From assembly GCA_037903355.1 (NCBI GenBank), contig JBAJFE010000014.1, positions 1,178,001-1,242,000 of the forward strand: a stretch of 64,000 nucleotides of DNA, read 5' to 3'. A program made the translations under genes and the position numbers. The stretch comes from Trichuris trichiura (taxonomy: Eukaryota > Nematoda > Enoplea > Trichinellida > Trichuridae). This document shows positions 1 through 13,600 of the stretch, in pieces. Positions within the stretch are counted from its first letter, which is position 1. The number at the start of each line of letters is the position of its first letter. The notes below the pieces were generated by a model. It saw nothing but the letters and a program-made list of their open reading frames with translations, ran no database searches and was not told the DNA's origin.

Positions 1-3000
1 ACTAAAGCTTCTTTAAAATGCTTAATTTCTTTCCGGATCCAAAAATAATTACTGATCTGCCATTTTTATCATATCAGTAAATGGACGAATTCATTAAATT
101 ATGCGAACCGATGGAAGGGATACCCTGTTTGTTAAACAGTTTATTGAAAAATGTTCTACAAAACTTTCAGCACCCTTCCCGTCCCACATTCAACGCTGAA
201 AATACTAACTCCGCTGAAATAAGAGGCTTTGAAAAAATATCTGCCTTAAAGAAGTAATTTCAGCTCCCTTAGATTAACCGTTCTAATTGAATGCCGAAAG
301 CATGCTCACATTTCAACATATCCTGAGAGAACATGGAGCTATCAAGAATTTGAGGATATATGAAAAAGAAACTGTTGCCTTTACGCCACTTTTGCTACTA
401 CCTTGGAGGCAAGCAGTGGCTGCAGCCAGCAAGGAATTGTTGTCAAGATACCGAAACCACTGGCATCCTATTTTTTACTAATATCCTAACTGGCCCTACT
501 ATTATCTCGAAATTAAAGCTGAGCTTCTTCAAAGGAATAAGATCTTGACTACAAGCTTCAGTGTGCATCACCAAGTAAAGTACTTTGCCAATGAACTTTG
601 CTTGGAGTAAACTGAATCACATGACTACCTGACAAAGGCAGCCAAGCAACAATGAAAAGAAACCATTGGAAAATCAAGAGGAAAGACACACAGTATGCGG
701 AAAAGCAGAACGGGAAGTAATAATCTCAGAAATGTTTAGACCTATTGGGTATGGAGTATTAACACCTTTTAGCTTACGTACGAACGTTACAGAAGTTATC
801 CTGCAGATTTAATTGCTCCATTTGAAGCAACTTGGACGAAGTTGCCAACGAAGTATTTAAATTCAAAAGCGGTTTATTGACGGCAAGCAAATCAGACGAT
901 ATTTACATAAATGGCTGAAGAACCTCTCAAAATGCGTGCAATTTTGATTTCGTCTTATCGATCCCGACCCGCATTTTCACAATTCAAACTGCACAGAGAT
1001 TTTTTTGGAAAAAACCACCGTTATCCTTTGTTCATCTTTGTCATTCTTGACCGCAAATGCACCGACGATAAGACGACGGATAGAGCAGCTGGTTAAAAAG
1101 CCTTTGCAGTTGAGCCATACGTGAAAATGCTCACGCGCGTCACCTATGCAGGTTGGGGTAACCACGTCCGGCAGTTGGCTTTATCGCATACTTTTGCGAA
1201 GATCGATCAAACTTTCTGCCTTCTCCTTGACAGCTCGCGCAAGCATCAGATCTCTGCGGTCCATTTGAGCATCATTTGTTGTTGGAAAACGTTCAGGAAT
1301 CAATTGTTGGCGAGTTCCAGTTTTTCTCATCAGCCACCCCATCTTCGAATGTATGATTTTCACTTCGGCTATCACCGCTCAGAGCAGCTCAAACAGGAAT
1401 GAGAAAGCACTTGCCACAAGAATTCAATGGCTAGGTAAGTCGCAATTTGTACAACGAAGTTACTTCAGCTTAAGTGACATTTATCTTCAAATTAAATTTG
1501 ACGCATTAATGGTGAAAATTTTAGCTGCAAACAAGGGGACTTCGCAGCACTACTATAATCGGTTCATCTTAAAACTGACGGCAGCGCTCATCGTTCAGCC
1601 TATCACTAAGAAATGGAAAAATAATGTCCAGGAGTTGCAGCATGAAAAAAATGTTTGTTAACTAGAAAAGATAGCATGTTTTAACATAGTCTGAGTCTTA
1701 TCGATTGACTGAAAAAATTAAGCGAGTATATTTTCTACAAACAAACGCCCCAAGATGACGTCCACAAAATTTTAGAAATAATTTTCAGTTAACCTGGCAG
1801 CACAAGAAGAAAAAGACTTTGTTGTTAAAGATGGTTCATCTCCTGTGATCTGTTTCTCTATAATCCAAGGATTTCTGGCGTATCCGTGTGCTGTTATGAA
1901 TCTTTCCTGTTAAGTAAAGTCAGACCCATGCAAAGACTGACTCCTTTAACCATTCCGTTTCAACTCTATGAATTAGTCTATGGAAAGATATCATCAATTA
2001 GTCAAGCTCTATCTTGTTAGAGAACGCCTTTTCTCAGCAGCCTGCCCTCGTTGCGCCCACCAAAGTAGGAAGCAACGTCTTCCCTCGTTGCATTACTCCA
2101 GCTTATCGGCTTATCAACGAGCCATTAGAATTACTTGTTAAAAATTTTCTATAACGCATAGTTCTAGAAATCTAAACCAATGCTTGTTAACGAAATCACT
2201 GTGATAGGCGAAGGAGCAATGGTTGTCTGGATTCCATGCAAGCAAATGTCACAAACTATTGAGCCAGTGGAAAATCGCGTTGTTAATACAATGTGAACTA
2301 GAAAATCAGGCACTTTGTACCAGCTTTAGCTCGTTCTAATAACTTTCCGCTAAGAGCTCTATAAAACATGTCCAAAAATTTTAGAAGACTCCAGCGATAA
2401 GACTTTAAGAGAAAAACGCTATCTATGAATAAAGCATAGCATGCCCATATGCAGTCGTTGGGAAGCAATGCGTTTTTATATCAAGAAGTTCTCAGTTTAG
2501 TCAGCTTTCTCCTAAACCAAGAGAGAATACAAAACATGAATAATACAAGCTTATAATACACATGATAGCAAGACGATTTATTCTTTTTCTAATTTTGAAC
2601 GTTATAAAGTTTAACTAAATTTACGTAGAAACGGTCTAGGATAGTTTTGAGTGAGCCAACTACGTTGGTCAAGTATTATTATTTCTTTTATTAATTACTT
2701 GGAGGAACAACGAATCTGGGATGCCTACGGAAGAATACTAACTTGAAGTTGCACATCACGGAAGATAACTGTATGACATATGCATCTATTAGCTTGGTGG
2801 AAAATTTACTATTTCTTAAAGATGTCAGTAGCTTTAATTTATGGTAGTTATGAAATGATGCTCAGCTTGCGCGTGAGCTTCAATGGTTTAGGTTAAACAT
2901 TGAGTAGGATGCAAGTTTTTAAATAAATCGGTGATAGCAGGGGGTTCTACAGAGGGCATCGTTAGTGGCAGCCAGTTACTCAATATTCCTTTTAATGGGT

Positions 3001-4097
3001 AGGGAGATTTATCAAACATCATTTGCGCAAAGTTTACTACTCACGCCCCCATGGATCTTTCCATTAACTATTCAGACAGAATGGGATAGTAAGATTTATG
3101 GGAATAATTGTGATTTCTCAGTGAATGGCTAGTTTTACGTAGTTGAAAGCTAAAGAAGATGGCACGACTGCTGTCGTAAATATTCTTTTCACTTCTTTTA
3201 TCATTCAACGAATGGCTTCTTCCGATGAGTGCTCCATTTTTCCTGGTTTACTAGTGAGCTCTTATTCACTGAAGAATTTAATGCGTGCAATTATGAAAAT
3301 TGTCAGACGGACCGATTAAGTGCAGTAAAAAAGAATGACAATAAGTTTTCGTTCATCCTGCTTTCACAGTATTGGCACTGAAGGCGAGTCAAGTGGCTGC
3401 AAAAATTTAGCTGTGTTGAATAAATGCATTACGTTAAAAAGGTTGAGTTTGCCTATAGTTATGCACTAAAAGTTCCATCTGTTAATGGTACTCTTTTTGA
3501 TGAACAGTTTATTGGTTTTATTATTCCTTAAATGGGAAAGAATACTGAATCTAAGTTCATTAATGCAAAACCGCAAAAACACAAATGTTCTGTCATTATC
3601 ATTAGGCTAGCAACGCCAGATCCTACCGATTGTGTAATTTTCCTACTAAGATACATTAACATATTATCCCAACGAAACGCCAGGCAAGTAATCGTACGCA
3701 GCAGTCGGTTTGATTAACCAGATCGATCATCAGAGATGTGGTCAGATGAGAGAACATTTAAACAGTGTACACGGCTTTGCATTTTAAAGTTTTTCTATTC
3801 TTTTCCCTCTTCGCTGGTGAGCATAATGAACTGCACTACTATATTTCTTGGCTCCTTGAAATGAAAGCCGACCACTCATGAGTGTGGAGAGCGAGAAAGA
3901 GGTTATTCATGGCCAAACGCAGCTCTGGTCTGAGGTTTGTGAAAACAGCAGTTGTGTTCAGAGCTTCCTAACTGAGAATTGACCTTGCTGATTTATGAGC
4001 TGCTTATTTTTATACTCGGTAGGCAGTGACTTAAGATTTGGCGGTCCACTGATTTGGCACCTTCCCTGAAGTCCAGTATTTTTAGCAGCTGGTGCAA
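1..4097. other. No convincing gene
   Basis: No recognisable protein domain, RNA gene or transposon end was seen. Two weak candidates exist. An acceptor-like site at 1787-1788 is followed by an open stretch to about 1914, and a minus-strand open frame of about 60 codons lies at 1181-1375. Neither has a family signature or a clear partner exon. The stretch could hold exons of a gene that begins outside the window. Confidence 0.4.
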
Positions 4098-4421
4098 ATG
4101 ATTCGCTTTGGCAAAACATGTGTGATCAGAAGAACGTTGTTCGCTGTTGAGTTATTCTGAAAAGCCAAATGTTACAGCGTTGTTCTAATCGAGCGACATT
4201 ATTACTTTCAGCGTGCTCACAATGATGCATCACAGTATGACCTAAAGCTACGCAAACGAACTAGGGAAAAAATAGATGACATTTTTCAGCGAAATCTAGT
4301 GAGATGCAAATTAAGGAAATCTCAGGAACCAGAGGAAGCAAAAGTTTCAAAACAAATCACCGTGAAAGTTAACTTTGATCATGCGTTGGCTTTGTTAGCC
4401 CTACAAAAGGAGCTTGATTAG
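4098..4421 (+). CDS. Possible small two-exon gene, 85-residue basic protein
   Basis: The proposed exons are 4098-4145 and 4212-4421, with a 66-bp intron (GT at 4146, TTTCAG ending at 4211) and phase 0 at the junction. The first exon would give a short basic amino terminus (MIRFGKTCVIRRTLFA) that could be a mitochondrial presequence. The second gives a charged, helix-prone segment rich in K, R and E, ending LALLALQKELD before TAG. A TTTTTAG acceptor-like site just upstream of the ATG would suit spliced-leader addition. The donor GTTGAG is a poor match, so the second exon is better supported than the first. I do not recognise the family, and the second exon might instead be the last exon of a longer gene. 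Confidence 0.4.
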
Positions 4422-7400
4422 TTCCGGAAGCGCTGCAGTAATTGTACGATATTTTCGTATTTTTTATTTTCATTGGCATTAATTCCGATTCGCTTTTGCA
4501 TCTCTGATATCTCATGTGTAATCCGGTTAACTGTTGAAGCAACTTTTCTTAAGAATCATTTTTTCAATGCAGTAAGCGAGCTGCTTTAGCGGCAAGGTAA
4601 TTTTGCATGAGGCAGGGACGTTTTATCCAGTCAGAAATTCAGTCTTTCTCCTTAACGATTGAAGTAAGAGAACTCATACTGGCTTTAAGCGAAATCCCTA
4701 AAGGAAAAAGCGCCAGCATAGCCTTGAAGGAACCATCTGCTCAGTCAGATGTGCAATAAAACAATAGACACAAACTGAAGAGACCACTGCGCAGCAGATA
4801 ATTTTCTTAGCTGTCACTTTGCACTTGTTATGCATACCACCGCAGCTGTTTCGTTAAACTTACGAGTGGTGCAGAATACCTCATATAATTTTGAAGAGCT
4901 GACTGACCCGTGGTCGCTAGCATTTATTCTTCCCGTGAGTCAAAAGACCGCCAGAAAACTTCCTTTCTGGAAACGTCAAAGGAGAAGGACCTGCACATTC
5001 ATTTCCTTTAATGCAAAACCAATCCGCCAGTAGTTCCAACCCAGGTGGCCGTTCTTGGCATGTCGAGCAGCTGCCTGGGAATTCAGGAGGTGAGATGGAT
5101 TGCTTCCGTCATTTGATGGGCAAATTATTGCTGGGATCCACCCGCTCAAGGTACAGCTTCCATAAATTCTAGTCTGGCTAACTGAAATTACCGCCTTAAT
5201 GATGGCAGAACGCAGAGCATAACGTCCATTGATTTCTCCCATAAATCTGTCTCAGTGCAGCATTAAATTCAGCAGTTTTGAGGTAGCAGTCGTGAAAAAT
5301 TAAGGGCGGCGCCGCCACGTGCACGTCAAGTAATTATCCATTGTTTCGCTCTTTGAAGGTTCATGTCCTTCCAGGCTTGCCATGACGAACAGGACTCTTA
5401 CCTTGATTGCCGTTGCAGATGTTGTTCTTAGAAATTAATTAATCCATCCGTCTGTTCCGCAGACTCGCATGGGTAAGCGAAATGCTTAACGTTGACAAAT
5501 TGCTTCCTTTTCTTGGAAATGAAAGCAGTTGCCTCAGTCAGGCCTCCCTTTTCAAAGGTCCTTTCTATGTGACGTAAAAGCACTAAATACCTGTGGTTTA
5601 GCTTCTGCCCTAGGTCTGACCTGGACAATGCTAACAACCTTCTTCTTACAGAATTATAACATCAAAGCTAAGCTAGAAATCCGTTTTCTTGTTAAGCAGC
5701 ACTTACAACGCAGCGAAGGCAGTATTGAGTACCTGGTAGGAACTAGCGGAATTAGCCCAGTAGTAAACTGCTCACTGAATATTGGATTTCCAGCCCTAAT
5801 CTTGCCTAACCTATTCATAGCAACTCAGATAGAAAAAAAGGTTGATTCTTTTAAGTCCACGTCTTTGGTCACAGTGAAAGTTAACTGTCTCATTAACATA
5901 TTGATCTAACGGACAGCCAGTGCCATTGCCAGCCAAATATATAAGTAATCATATTATCTAGAGATGTATTCTCAGTTAATGTGAGCATGTCTTATTGATT
6001 CAGTCGTAGACGAAGCGCGTAAGCTGAGAACGTAAAAGATCCTAATGAAAAGGGCATAGTGCAAAGGCGAAGATCAATTTGCCAAAATTTTTACTGATCA
6101 CTCGGGGCATGCTTTTACGTTACAGTGACCCACAAGGCCGCACTGACCGTTTAACAGTTCGTCGCAATCATCTGAACTATTCATACATTCACCAAGGTAT
6201 TTTCCATTTACGGTGGGGCATATCAATAATGCTCAGCAAACAATTATGGATTTCGTAGAGTACTCGCTAAATAATAACAGTGACTTTGTCAATCAGCTTA
6301 TGGTAACAATATGTCGCTCTGTGAGTTTATTTGTAAGGAAATGGAGTTGGCCGTAGTTTGAAATTCAGCAAATCTTTACTTGGCAGAGTCAGAATAACCA
6401 AACAGTTGCACAGATCAGGATGCGCAGTTACTGAATTAGAAATGGACCTTTGACTTATAAAGATTAGCATACGTCAGCAGTGGCTGCTGTAAACAGCGAT
6501 ATTGGCCCTGCGATGTCAGCAGTCTCAGCAGGGGTGCAGTTTTGGAAGAAGCATTCGGAGGTCAGACGGAAAGAGGTATTTAGACCGCTGACACTCTTTG
6601 GTAAAGTTCTTTAGACATTTTCCGGCGGAGTACCAGTCAGCGTATAGTTACTGTTTGCCAAAGGAAAAGCCCCACTGCCTTCCCTTCTTATACAATAGCG
6701 TTTTGCTTGCTACCTACATCTAAAAGACCAAGTTATCTGTGTTTGGCTGTTTTCGTCTCGTGACAGTTCTGCCATCAAGATCTTTCCTGTTTGTTAACGC
6801 CTTTTTGGTAAAGGGGTGGCATTGGTTACTTTTGCCGGAGGTCACCTTCATGGATCCCTCAACATCTGACTTGTCGTCGATCACGCCAAATGCATTGGAA
6901 AATGATTGATTACGGATTGATTGCCAAGTGTCAAACGGTGTGAAAATAGTCATTCTTATGGCTACCCTTTGCCGCAGTAAGGACAATTGTTGTCAGCTCG
7001 CAACAATGGGCAACTCTGGTAGTCGCTATTACTTACCCACAACAAATTGGAAGGCTGAATCATGTGAAATGATCAATTTTTCTCTGTGGCGCTACTATTA
7101 ATTCATCGTTTTGGACATGCGGGAAAGATCACGTAATTTGGGACTGCTTTCAGGCTGACAACAACTCTGCATTTTTCTTCCAATACTGAACGTGAAAAGC
7201 CGCAGGAAAAGGCAGCCACCTACTCTCTGCATCGGGAGATCAGCTCCACCGGCGTTTGCCCTGTTTGAAGGCGTGCTCAAGAAATGCAGCAGCACTTTAT
7301 GCGTGCACTCTGCCGTAATGATTTTGTTTGTATTCCGTGCACTTGCTTCACGGGGAGCATAATGAGTCGTCCGTCGTTCCTCTTTTTAACTTAAGCAAAT

Positions 7401-7650
7401 TCAAATGACTGAGATCTACTGCGGGCACTGACACAGTCAGCGATTTTATGTTACTACGGAACGTGTCAAATGTAATTTGTCATTTGTACAGTCGATTTTC
7501 CGGTTTCTCCGCGCAAATTAGCTAAACCTCCAGCGTATCCGGTCGATCGCGCTAGACGTAGGTCGACAGAATGATTTGCCCATTCTGACAAAGGACACAT
7601 TAGCTCAAACAGGCCAGACTATTTCTTGAATGAGCTAATTTCTGTTTCAG
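4422..7650. other. No convincing gene; probable upstream region of the Turtle-like gene
   Basis: There is an open frame of 126 codons at 5529-5909 (+), but it has no recognisable domain and the minus strand is also partly open there. The first exon of the Ig/FN3 gene, carrying its initiator ATG, should lie somewhere upstream of 7651. It could not be identified because it may encode only a few residues. Confidence 0.35.
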
Positions 7651-10600
7651 TTTTTGCACTCTCTCTTTGGCTGGTTCCAATGTGGGCAGCAAAAGGCCAA
7701 CCGGCAGCCGACACAGAAGTTGTAGTGTTCAAAGGTCGAAACGTTTCCCTGCCATGCACTGTCACTCCAAGCAAGACACAGTTCGTTCTCGAATGGGTCA
7801 AAAGTGGATATGGACCGATGTATACGCTGCTAAGTCCACAGGGCGAGCATCACCGTGCTTTCGGATACGAAAGTAAGTTTTTGAGCTAAATTCTCTGGCT
7901 TGCGCATTTGTTGAGTCTGATTTCTTAACTGATTCCATTTTCAATTTTTTTATGTAGTTGCTTATCTGACAGAACGCTTGTCATAACTGATAAACATGTA
8001 AACTTGTCTTTTCGTTCTCCGAATATTAACTGTTAAGGCAACTTCATCAGTCATATGCTTCATTCTTAGGTAATAATATAGTGTGCGTACTCTTCTGCTA
8101 CTCTAAAGAAACGATGCATTTATTTTAGAGATTTATGTTGTGGTTCCGTTGCTTAAATATGCGAAATGAGAAAAAATTATGAAATAGTAAAAGTTTTCTG
8201 ACGTATTATTTCATAGTAATCTATTTATCCTTGAAATAGAGGACTTCAGATGCAACCAGCAAGCGCCTGCAAGGAGCTTCAGATTCCGTATTTTAAATAA
8301 TCGATTTGCAAGTGGTTGATCTAATTCAACAAAGCTGTGGTGACGTGAATCTTTCCGTATCTTCTCTTTCACAAAAAGAAGCCCTGAACCTTTCCCACAC
8401 AAAACGCCATTAATTGAAAGCACGTAGGAATCAATACACCAATAAACTTGTCGACTTTGAATTCCTACGGGTGCATGGATATATTTTTTTCCTTTCATTG
8501 TAAGATTCTGTCTTGCACGTTATTCAGTCAAAACCTTGAAAACTTCTTACTGCCGTTGCATACATGCATGCAAATTAGTAGCGTAGTATTGGTGATGCGC
8601 CACTCATTTGCCATGGACATATTACAAGCTGAGACAGTTTCATAGTTGTTCTTCTGGTTCACGGGTTTGGCCTGTTGGATCTATCTGTAAGTGAACTTCA
8701 AAATGCCCTACTAACGAATGGATGAGCAAATTTTTAGAGAAGTTACAGAACAAATCAAATACAGTACGTTTGGAACTGCTCGTGTTCCGTCGTCAGCAGT
8801 GTTGGGGAGGTTCTGTAATTTCTCTAACAATTTGCTCATCCATTCGTTGGTAGGGCATTTTGAAGTTTACTTACAGATACATCCAACAGGCCAAACCCGT
8901 GAACCAGAAGAACAACTATGAAACAACCAAAGCCTGTTAAAAGGCACCCAGTCTTTCTGAGACCAGTTTAGTTAATCTAATGTACCGCTTTAGACAAAAA
9001 TAAAAGCGGGTCAGGACAAGTTTGTTCGCAAAATGATACTAGCACCTTGTCGCTGTATCTCACCACTTTGGAAAGCTGCTAAAGAATTTCTGACAGCATG
9101 CTCCTTTGATCATTTTACATGGATTTTATCATAATAAAATAATGACTATAAAATGATATGCTGGTCCCCAAGGATTGTGGGCAGCTTCAACAATTAAATA
9201 ACAAATCTTAAGTGAACAGGCGAAAAGGAATATGCATTGAAATTGAGAACACTTGAATCACTGGAAGAAACCATTTATTCTGCCCTCAGCTTTCAGAGTG
9301 ACTCAGGTACTGAAGTCGAACGAACTTCGTTCAGTTTTTTTTACCAACGAAGGTTCGTAAGGCAGTAGCAGAATCGCGGGTGCTGAATTGAGAGCACAGC
9401 TTATTTCATATTAACAGTTAGCGTAAAAGTATTGGTAATTTTTGTTTTATAATCAAATCACAAAGAGCTTAACATTGGATGAACTAACGGAACCTTGGGG
9501 CTGCTGATCATCGTCCTTATCCCATTCATAACGCCTTAATCTCCGGACCGTTTTCGAAATGCAGGCAAACATCCTCAACAGTCTTCCTATCTTAGAGTTT
9601 TGGCCCAAAATAGCACATATTTTAAAATGTTACTGCCTTACGCTGTTCCAACGGCAAATTTGGGCAGTGGTGCTCCTGAGTGCAAAACCACTATTTCCGT
9701 TTTTGACGTTATTACCCTGACAGTTAGAATACATATGGATATGATAAATTTTCGCACTCATTTGAAAAAGCTACATCTCATTTGTATTAGCGATAGGCTT
9801 GCTTTCCGTTAACGATAAGTAGGCCAGCTACGGTTTCTTTACGGCCTTCCAGTGTTAATAAGCTCCCTTTTCTTGTCACCATATTCTTTAAGAACAAAAG
9901 GAAAGCACAAATGGTACTGCCGTACTTGGTGATAACAGGATGCAAAATATTGTGAAACATACGCTGCATATTTGTGGATAAGAAATGGCTTGGCATTAAC
10001 GAAATTTCAAAATTATTTTTATATGACGAGGCTTCCCGAAACGCGAGTGCCTAAGAGCTGGGAAAGCAAGTTGGGACAGTTGGAGTTATTAATAGAAACT
10101 TCCGCTTTGTTCTTTTGAGCTTATTACCTTAAGTACGACACGGTATCACGCAGTTTATTTTTTTCTGACAACTGGGATTGTTGCTAATTCAAAGTTGTAT
10201 TTTCCAGAGCTTTTAGGACTTTTCTGGTTCCATCATCAGGGTAACTGATGAAACCAGTGGTCAGCATAATTACTGGATTGACTGTAAAAGGAGAGTTTAA
10301 ACTTCATGCTGATTTAGAGTTTGAAGCCCAGCTCCTAACGTGGAATCAGTCTCACTATGGTCTTTACTTTGATACGACATCATAAAAAACATTCCAAAGC
10401 ATTAGTCGCACTTATTCACATCAAGCAGTATGACTGTTTGGTCTTAAAACAGTGTTTTACTGGTATTGCTACCGTTAAAAGTTCAGCAGGTCATTTCATC
10501 TGATTGCTGTGAAAAGAGAATCTGCGTAAAACGACATAGCGCCAGTCCAACGCTATTTTCTTAACTAGAAATTTTTTTCAAGGAATTACGAGGGCCAACT

Positions 10601-13600
10601 ATAAAGTAAACCCGCAATTACTTTAAAGTCAATTGCATACAAAACTTGTCACTATGAAGCCTAATGCATGTGCGTTTCCTGAAAACCAAACCATCTAATG
10701 CCGCACCTTTCGGTTCTCTTCGTTTCAAAAATGATAGATTATAAAAAATGGATTTAGACATAGAAATGTTTCCCACCGGGACCTTCGCGTTTCAAAGTAC
10801 AATGAGGCGCTATCAGTTTACCACCCGTCATCAAACATCTGATTATGCTAGGACAAGGCAATGATCTTCAGGGAACTTCCGAACTTTTCATAAGCCAGAA
10901 ATCAAGAGTAATTCTGTTTTCGCACCCTTTTCGCTCACAACACTTGTTCTTCAAAACCTTCAGCACAGAACGAAAAGTCTTAAGCACTTGCATCCTCTTT
11001 ATTCGAGGTTGCCACGTCTGTGCTCAACAGTCGTGGTTGACAGTTCTCTGTGGAGTAATAGAGGTACAGAAACAATGTTTTTCACTTCTTTATTAGTATC
11101 TCAGGGACTGTTTTTCAGTATTTTAGAAGACCACGTAAGTATTGCAGAGTTAGTACAAGAATGCTTAATTTAACAATATCCTGTCCAAAGAGGAGCCTTT
11201 ACGACAGATCTCGAATGATCTGAGAGCTGTAAAAAATTTTTTTACACTAAAGGGCCTATCGCCACTTCCGGTGCCAAAAACTAAGCAGCAGAAAAAATAA
11301 ATACCAACTCACGCTTATGACAAAAGTTTAAATCCGTGTTTTACGAGTTAGCAACAAATGAAGAGATTCCTATCATCTCGTTTGTGTCAGCTTTTTTCCT
11401 AGGAAGAAGGAGCTAAGCAGGGCCTAATCCACCCAGTCGCAGTCTACAATGCACTACTGTTAGAAAGCCTAAAAGATTTTAGCTTTGTCGTTCAGCTGCA
11501 CGGTGGCTCTGCTTGCTCTATTTTTCCCAATTGCTATGCTCTGTGAATTGTTTTAATGGGCATAATGATTTGAAAGATGATGCGTTCCATAATTATATGA
11601 TTTAGCAAGTCGATTAGTTTCGTCAGACTAATGCTCACCGGCGCGCAATTTTTTACAATAGTAAAAAATGGGAAAAGTATACGTATAAATGCTTTTAAAA
11701 ACTGTGCTATAAAAAGCTCTACCCATCCTTGCGAACCATCTGGCTTTAGGGATGGAATTCGTACTAAAGACTTTAAGTGCGAAAGGTCTCTAAAGTTGGT
11801 CGGATGTGCTTTATTGACATGATTTTCAGTAAAAAACGGCTCACTTGGAAAGCCGCATTAATCTGGGTAACTGTGAGGGGAAAGCCAATTGAGTTTATGA
11901 AACGCAGACCATTTCTTTCACTTCACATTGCCAAACGCGCTCGAAGGGAAAAATAATTATTTTTAACGAGCAATACGTGATGCGCCACACATGTTCAGCA
12001 GGCCAAGTCAAACACCCGTTAGCAATTGGCAAGAAGGAAAGTTTTTTCTCTTTACGCATCGACAGACCAAAAATGATGATCTGCGCTTCGTAAAAATGGC
12101 TTGACTGCAGCGTCTGACTACCCAAAATAGGGAAAAAAGTAGAGGGCGCCAGGTTGTGCTGGTCGGCTGGTCTGCTGTGCTTACCAGGCAAACTTCTTGA
12201 ACGAGGAGCAGGCAAGGCTGTGCAAAAACTTGCCTACCGCACTGACCAGTGGTCCTTGAAGCAGCAGGCACCATTCATTAAAGTGCTAACTTGCTATGAT
12301 CCAGTTGTGGGGTAAAAACGAAGGAAAAACGCCAGCAAACGTACGTTTTGCCAGACGTCGATCATGTCTTCCATTTTGGACACAAAAACGAGTCCCGAAC
12401 TTTCAAATCGCAGCAGTGAAATCAATAAGTGTATCAACTGTTTTCTTACAAGTTTGAATGGAATGCAGCTGGCATTTTAATTGTTCTTTGGCATGGTAGA
12501 GAAGAATAAGGAACGACTGGGTTCGCTACTGCCAGCTAAGCTGGCGGCAAGCACGACAACCTCAAAGCGAGTTTGCTGGGGTAGTCGATTTAACACAATA
12601 ACATTGGCGGTGGAAGTTTTCTTTTCCCACTCGTCACGTTCCCCCTCCTCCAGGATCCTGTAATAAACAATGTACAATTTTGCACCCACCACCTCGCTCC
12701 ATTCGATGATCACCGGCGATGACGGACTGTCGGTCACTAAGCGCAGATTGTCTGGTGGGGACGGGATAAGAGCTCTCGATTCCATGTGACATTCCATAAC
12801 GCTACTAAGGTAGGGCAAGCAGGTGGCATAAGAATCGGCTGTTGTGGGCAACTTCAGGGTTCCATCGCATAACGCCATGCAAACTTGAGGCACCTTGCGG
12901 CGAAGACAACATGGTCCATAGCTTATTGAGCCCAAGCTGCAGTGGACCATTTTGGACAACTCGTTGGAGCATTTGTGAGCTTGAAATTCAGCCAGGAATA
13001 GGCCAGCAAAGTCTAAATCCAAGTTGCTCCCTTTACAAGTGGCGAGACAAGTGCCTTCAAGCTGCTCTTTCAGACAACATTTGGTAATATTCGGGGGACT
13101 TTTTGGTATATGAATCGTATGAAGAGGTCTCAATCGTATCTCCTTCGAGTCCTCTCCGTCTGCAGTCCTTACTAAGCATCTATACAAGGCGTAGTCGGCT
13201 GATCGCACTGAATAAACTGTCAGTGTGGCAGTGTACAAAAGCCAGCTTGTTTCTACAGAGGATAGAAATACATCAGCAAAATAACTCTTGGAACGGTCTG
13301 TCTGGCTAGCTATCGGCTGAAAATCTTCACTTTTCGTCCATCTTCTGGCCCATTGAACCGCTGGAGTTGCCTTACGCCTACCGTGAACTTTGATCCTGCA
13401 GGCAAGCGTCTGAGTGAACCCATCAGCCGTTTCCATGTCTTCCTGATAGGCTTCCACTTCAGGGCTTAGTCCTTTGGTAACGATGCTCAGTTCATCCGAA
13501 GGGAGACTTCTAGCAGAAGGACCGTCTCCTTCAGCAACTATCGTAACGCTGTATTTAGTGTTTGGAAGCAAACCATCGATGAGCAGAGAAGTGCTGCTGG

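Noticed and set aside
5529..5909. 126-codon open frame as a gene
   Set aside because: No domain, no signal peptide and a partly open opposite strand. Long chance frames of this size are expected in 64 kb.
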